DNA from: JAIYCX01 sp044351785
Lineage (GTDB): Bacteria; Bdellovibrionota_C; UBA2361; SZUA-149; DAOLCO01
NCBI GenBank assembly: GCA_044351785.1
Contig: JBILFC010000201.1
Coordinates: 1-5,843, forward strand
Direction of reading: 5' to 3'
DNA: 5,843 nucleotides
Positions 5,498 to 5,843 of the stretch are shown here, in pieces. Under the pieces are notes generated by a model, which did no database searches, had not been told where the DNA came from, and saw nothing but the letters and a program-made list of their open reading frames with translations. How positions within the stretch are numbered: position 1 is the first letter of the stretch; each line of letters begins with the position of its first letter. The position numbers and the translations under genes were made by a program.

Positions 5498-5843
5498 GTA
5501 CAGTTTTAGTATATATCGAACATAGTAGTGGAACGGTTTCAAAATCTGCTTTATCAGTAATAACCGCAGGCTTGAAGGCTAAGGTCTCTCATTCTTATAG
5601 TAAGGTTGTGGGGGTGTTGTTAGGTTCTTCTGATGTTGTGGAAGCTTCTAAGGCAGTTCTTAGTTATGGTCTTGATGAGGTTATTTATGTAAATTCCGAT
5701 GTTCTAAAGAATTTTATAGTTAGTAGTTTTGCAGAAGCCCTTGAAGTAGTTGTAAAGGATGTTTCGCCTAATCTTATTCTTGCCACTGCTAGTTCTAAGG
5801 GTAGAGACTTCATCCCTTATTTATCTTCAATGCTTAGTGCTCC
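5494..5843 (+). CDS. etfA: Electron transfer flavoprotein subunit alpha, N-terminal part (cut by window edge)
   Basis: EtfA is the FAD-binding partner of EtfB. Only the first 116 residues are in the window, and the frame runs off the right edge; a full subunit is about 310-330 residues. The start MSTVLVYIEHSSGTVSK is the family N-terminus (VLV..EH..G). The segment GLDEVIYVN (~66-74) corresponds to the conserved 'G...V' strand, and LILATASSKGRDFIPYLSSML (about 94-114) is the conserved 'AT...GRD..P.L' block of domain I. The FAD-binding domain II lies beyond the edge, so flavin residues cannot be checked. The start ATG (5494-5496) overlaps the etfB stop in an ATGA arrangement, typical of etfBA operons and consistent with coupled, equimolar synthesis. 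No Shine-Dalgarno sequence of note is seen, as expected for coupling. Codon use matches etfB. Confidence 0.95.
   Translation, partial: MSTVLVYIEHSSGTVSKSALSVITAGLKAKVSHSYSKVVGVLLGSSDVVEASKAVLSYGLDEVIYVNSDVLKNFIVSSFAEALEVVVKDVSPNLILATASSKGRDFIPYLSSMLSA

Overview
The window looks like a piece of an AT-rich, Gram-negative, probably proteobacterial chromosome. The electron transfer flavoprotein pair, the RarA-type clamp-loader-like ATPase and the DnaJ-family protein are bacterial in sequence and arrangement. The EtfB resembles the mitochondrial/proteobacterial housekeeping ETF group. I cannot name a genus. Most coding DNA is clearly AT-rich: by hand count, 20 of 60 bases are G/C at 181-240 and 13 of 60 at 5041-5100. 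The stretch from about 883 to 2110 is not: 36 of 60 at 901-960 and 32 of 60 at 1321-1380. That stretch looks like a small segment of different origin.

Layout. Bases 1-902 (+) hold the 3' part of an unrecognised protein gene whose reading frame is open to the left edge. Bases 903-1248 are non-coding but rich in RNA-like structure. They contain two adjacent GC-rich hairpins (902-956), a possible long-range closing helix (1033-1040 with 1168-1175), a 13-bp stem (1109-1121 with 1150-1162), and a 16-bp hairpin followed by seven T (1176-1218) that has the form of an intrinsic terminator. The terminator ends 30 bases before the start codon of an orphan, helix-rich gene (1249-2100, +). The segment could therefore be a terminated small RNA gene or an attenuation leader for that gene. 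A second terminator-like hairpin (2134-2160) closes the orphan gene.

On the minus strand, a zinc-finger-less DnaJ-family co-chaperone (4605-3592) is followed after 86 bases by rarA (3505-2222). Divergent from it on the plus strand is etfB (4742-5497), with etfA overlapping it by 4 bases (5494 to the right edge). The 136-base gap between the dnaJ-like gene and etfB carries back-to-back TATAAT boxes and a 32-base dyad spanning both, a plausible shared operator.

How the genes work together. EtfA and EtfB form the FAD-carrying heterodimer that takes electrons from acyl-CoA and related dehydrogenases. RarA acts at stalled replication forks, and the DnaJ-like protein stimulates a DnaK/Hsp70 ATPase. 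These are ordinary housekeeping functions. The unusual part of the window is the structured non-coding segment with its orphan gene at 902-2160. It may be a newly recognisable RNA-plus-protein unit, but the sequence alone does not show what it does.
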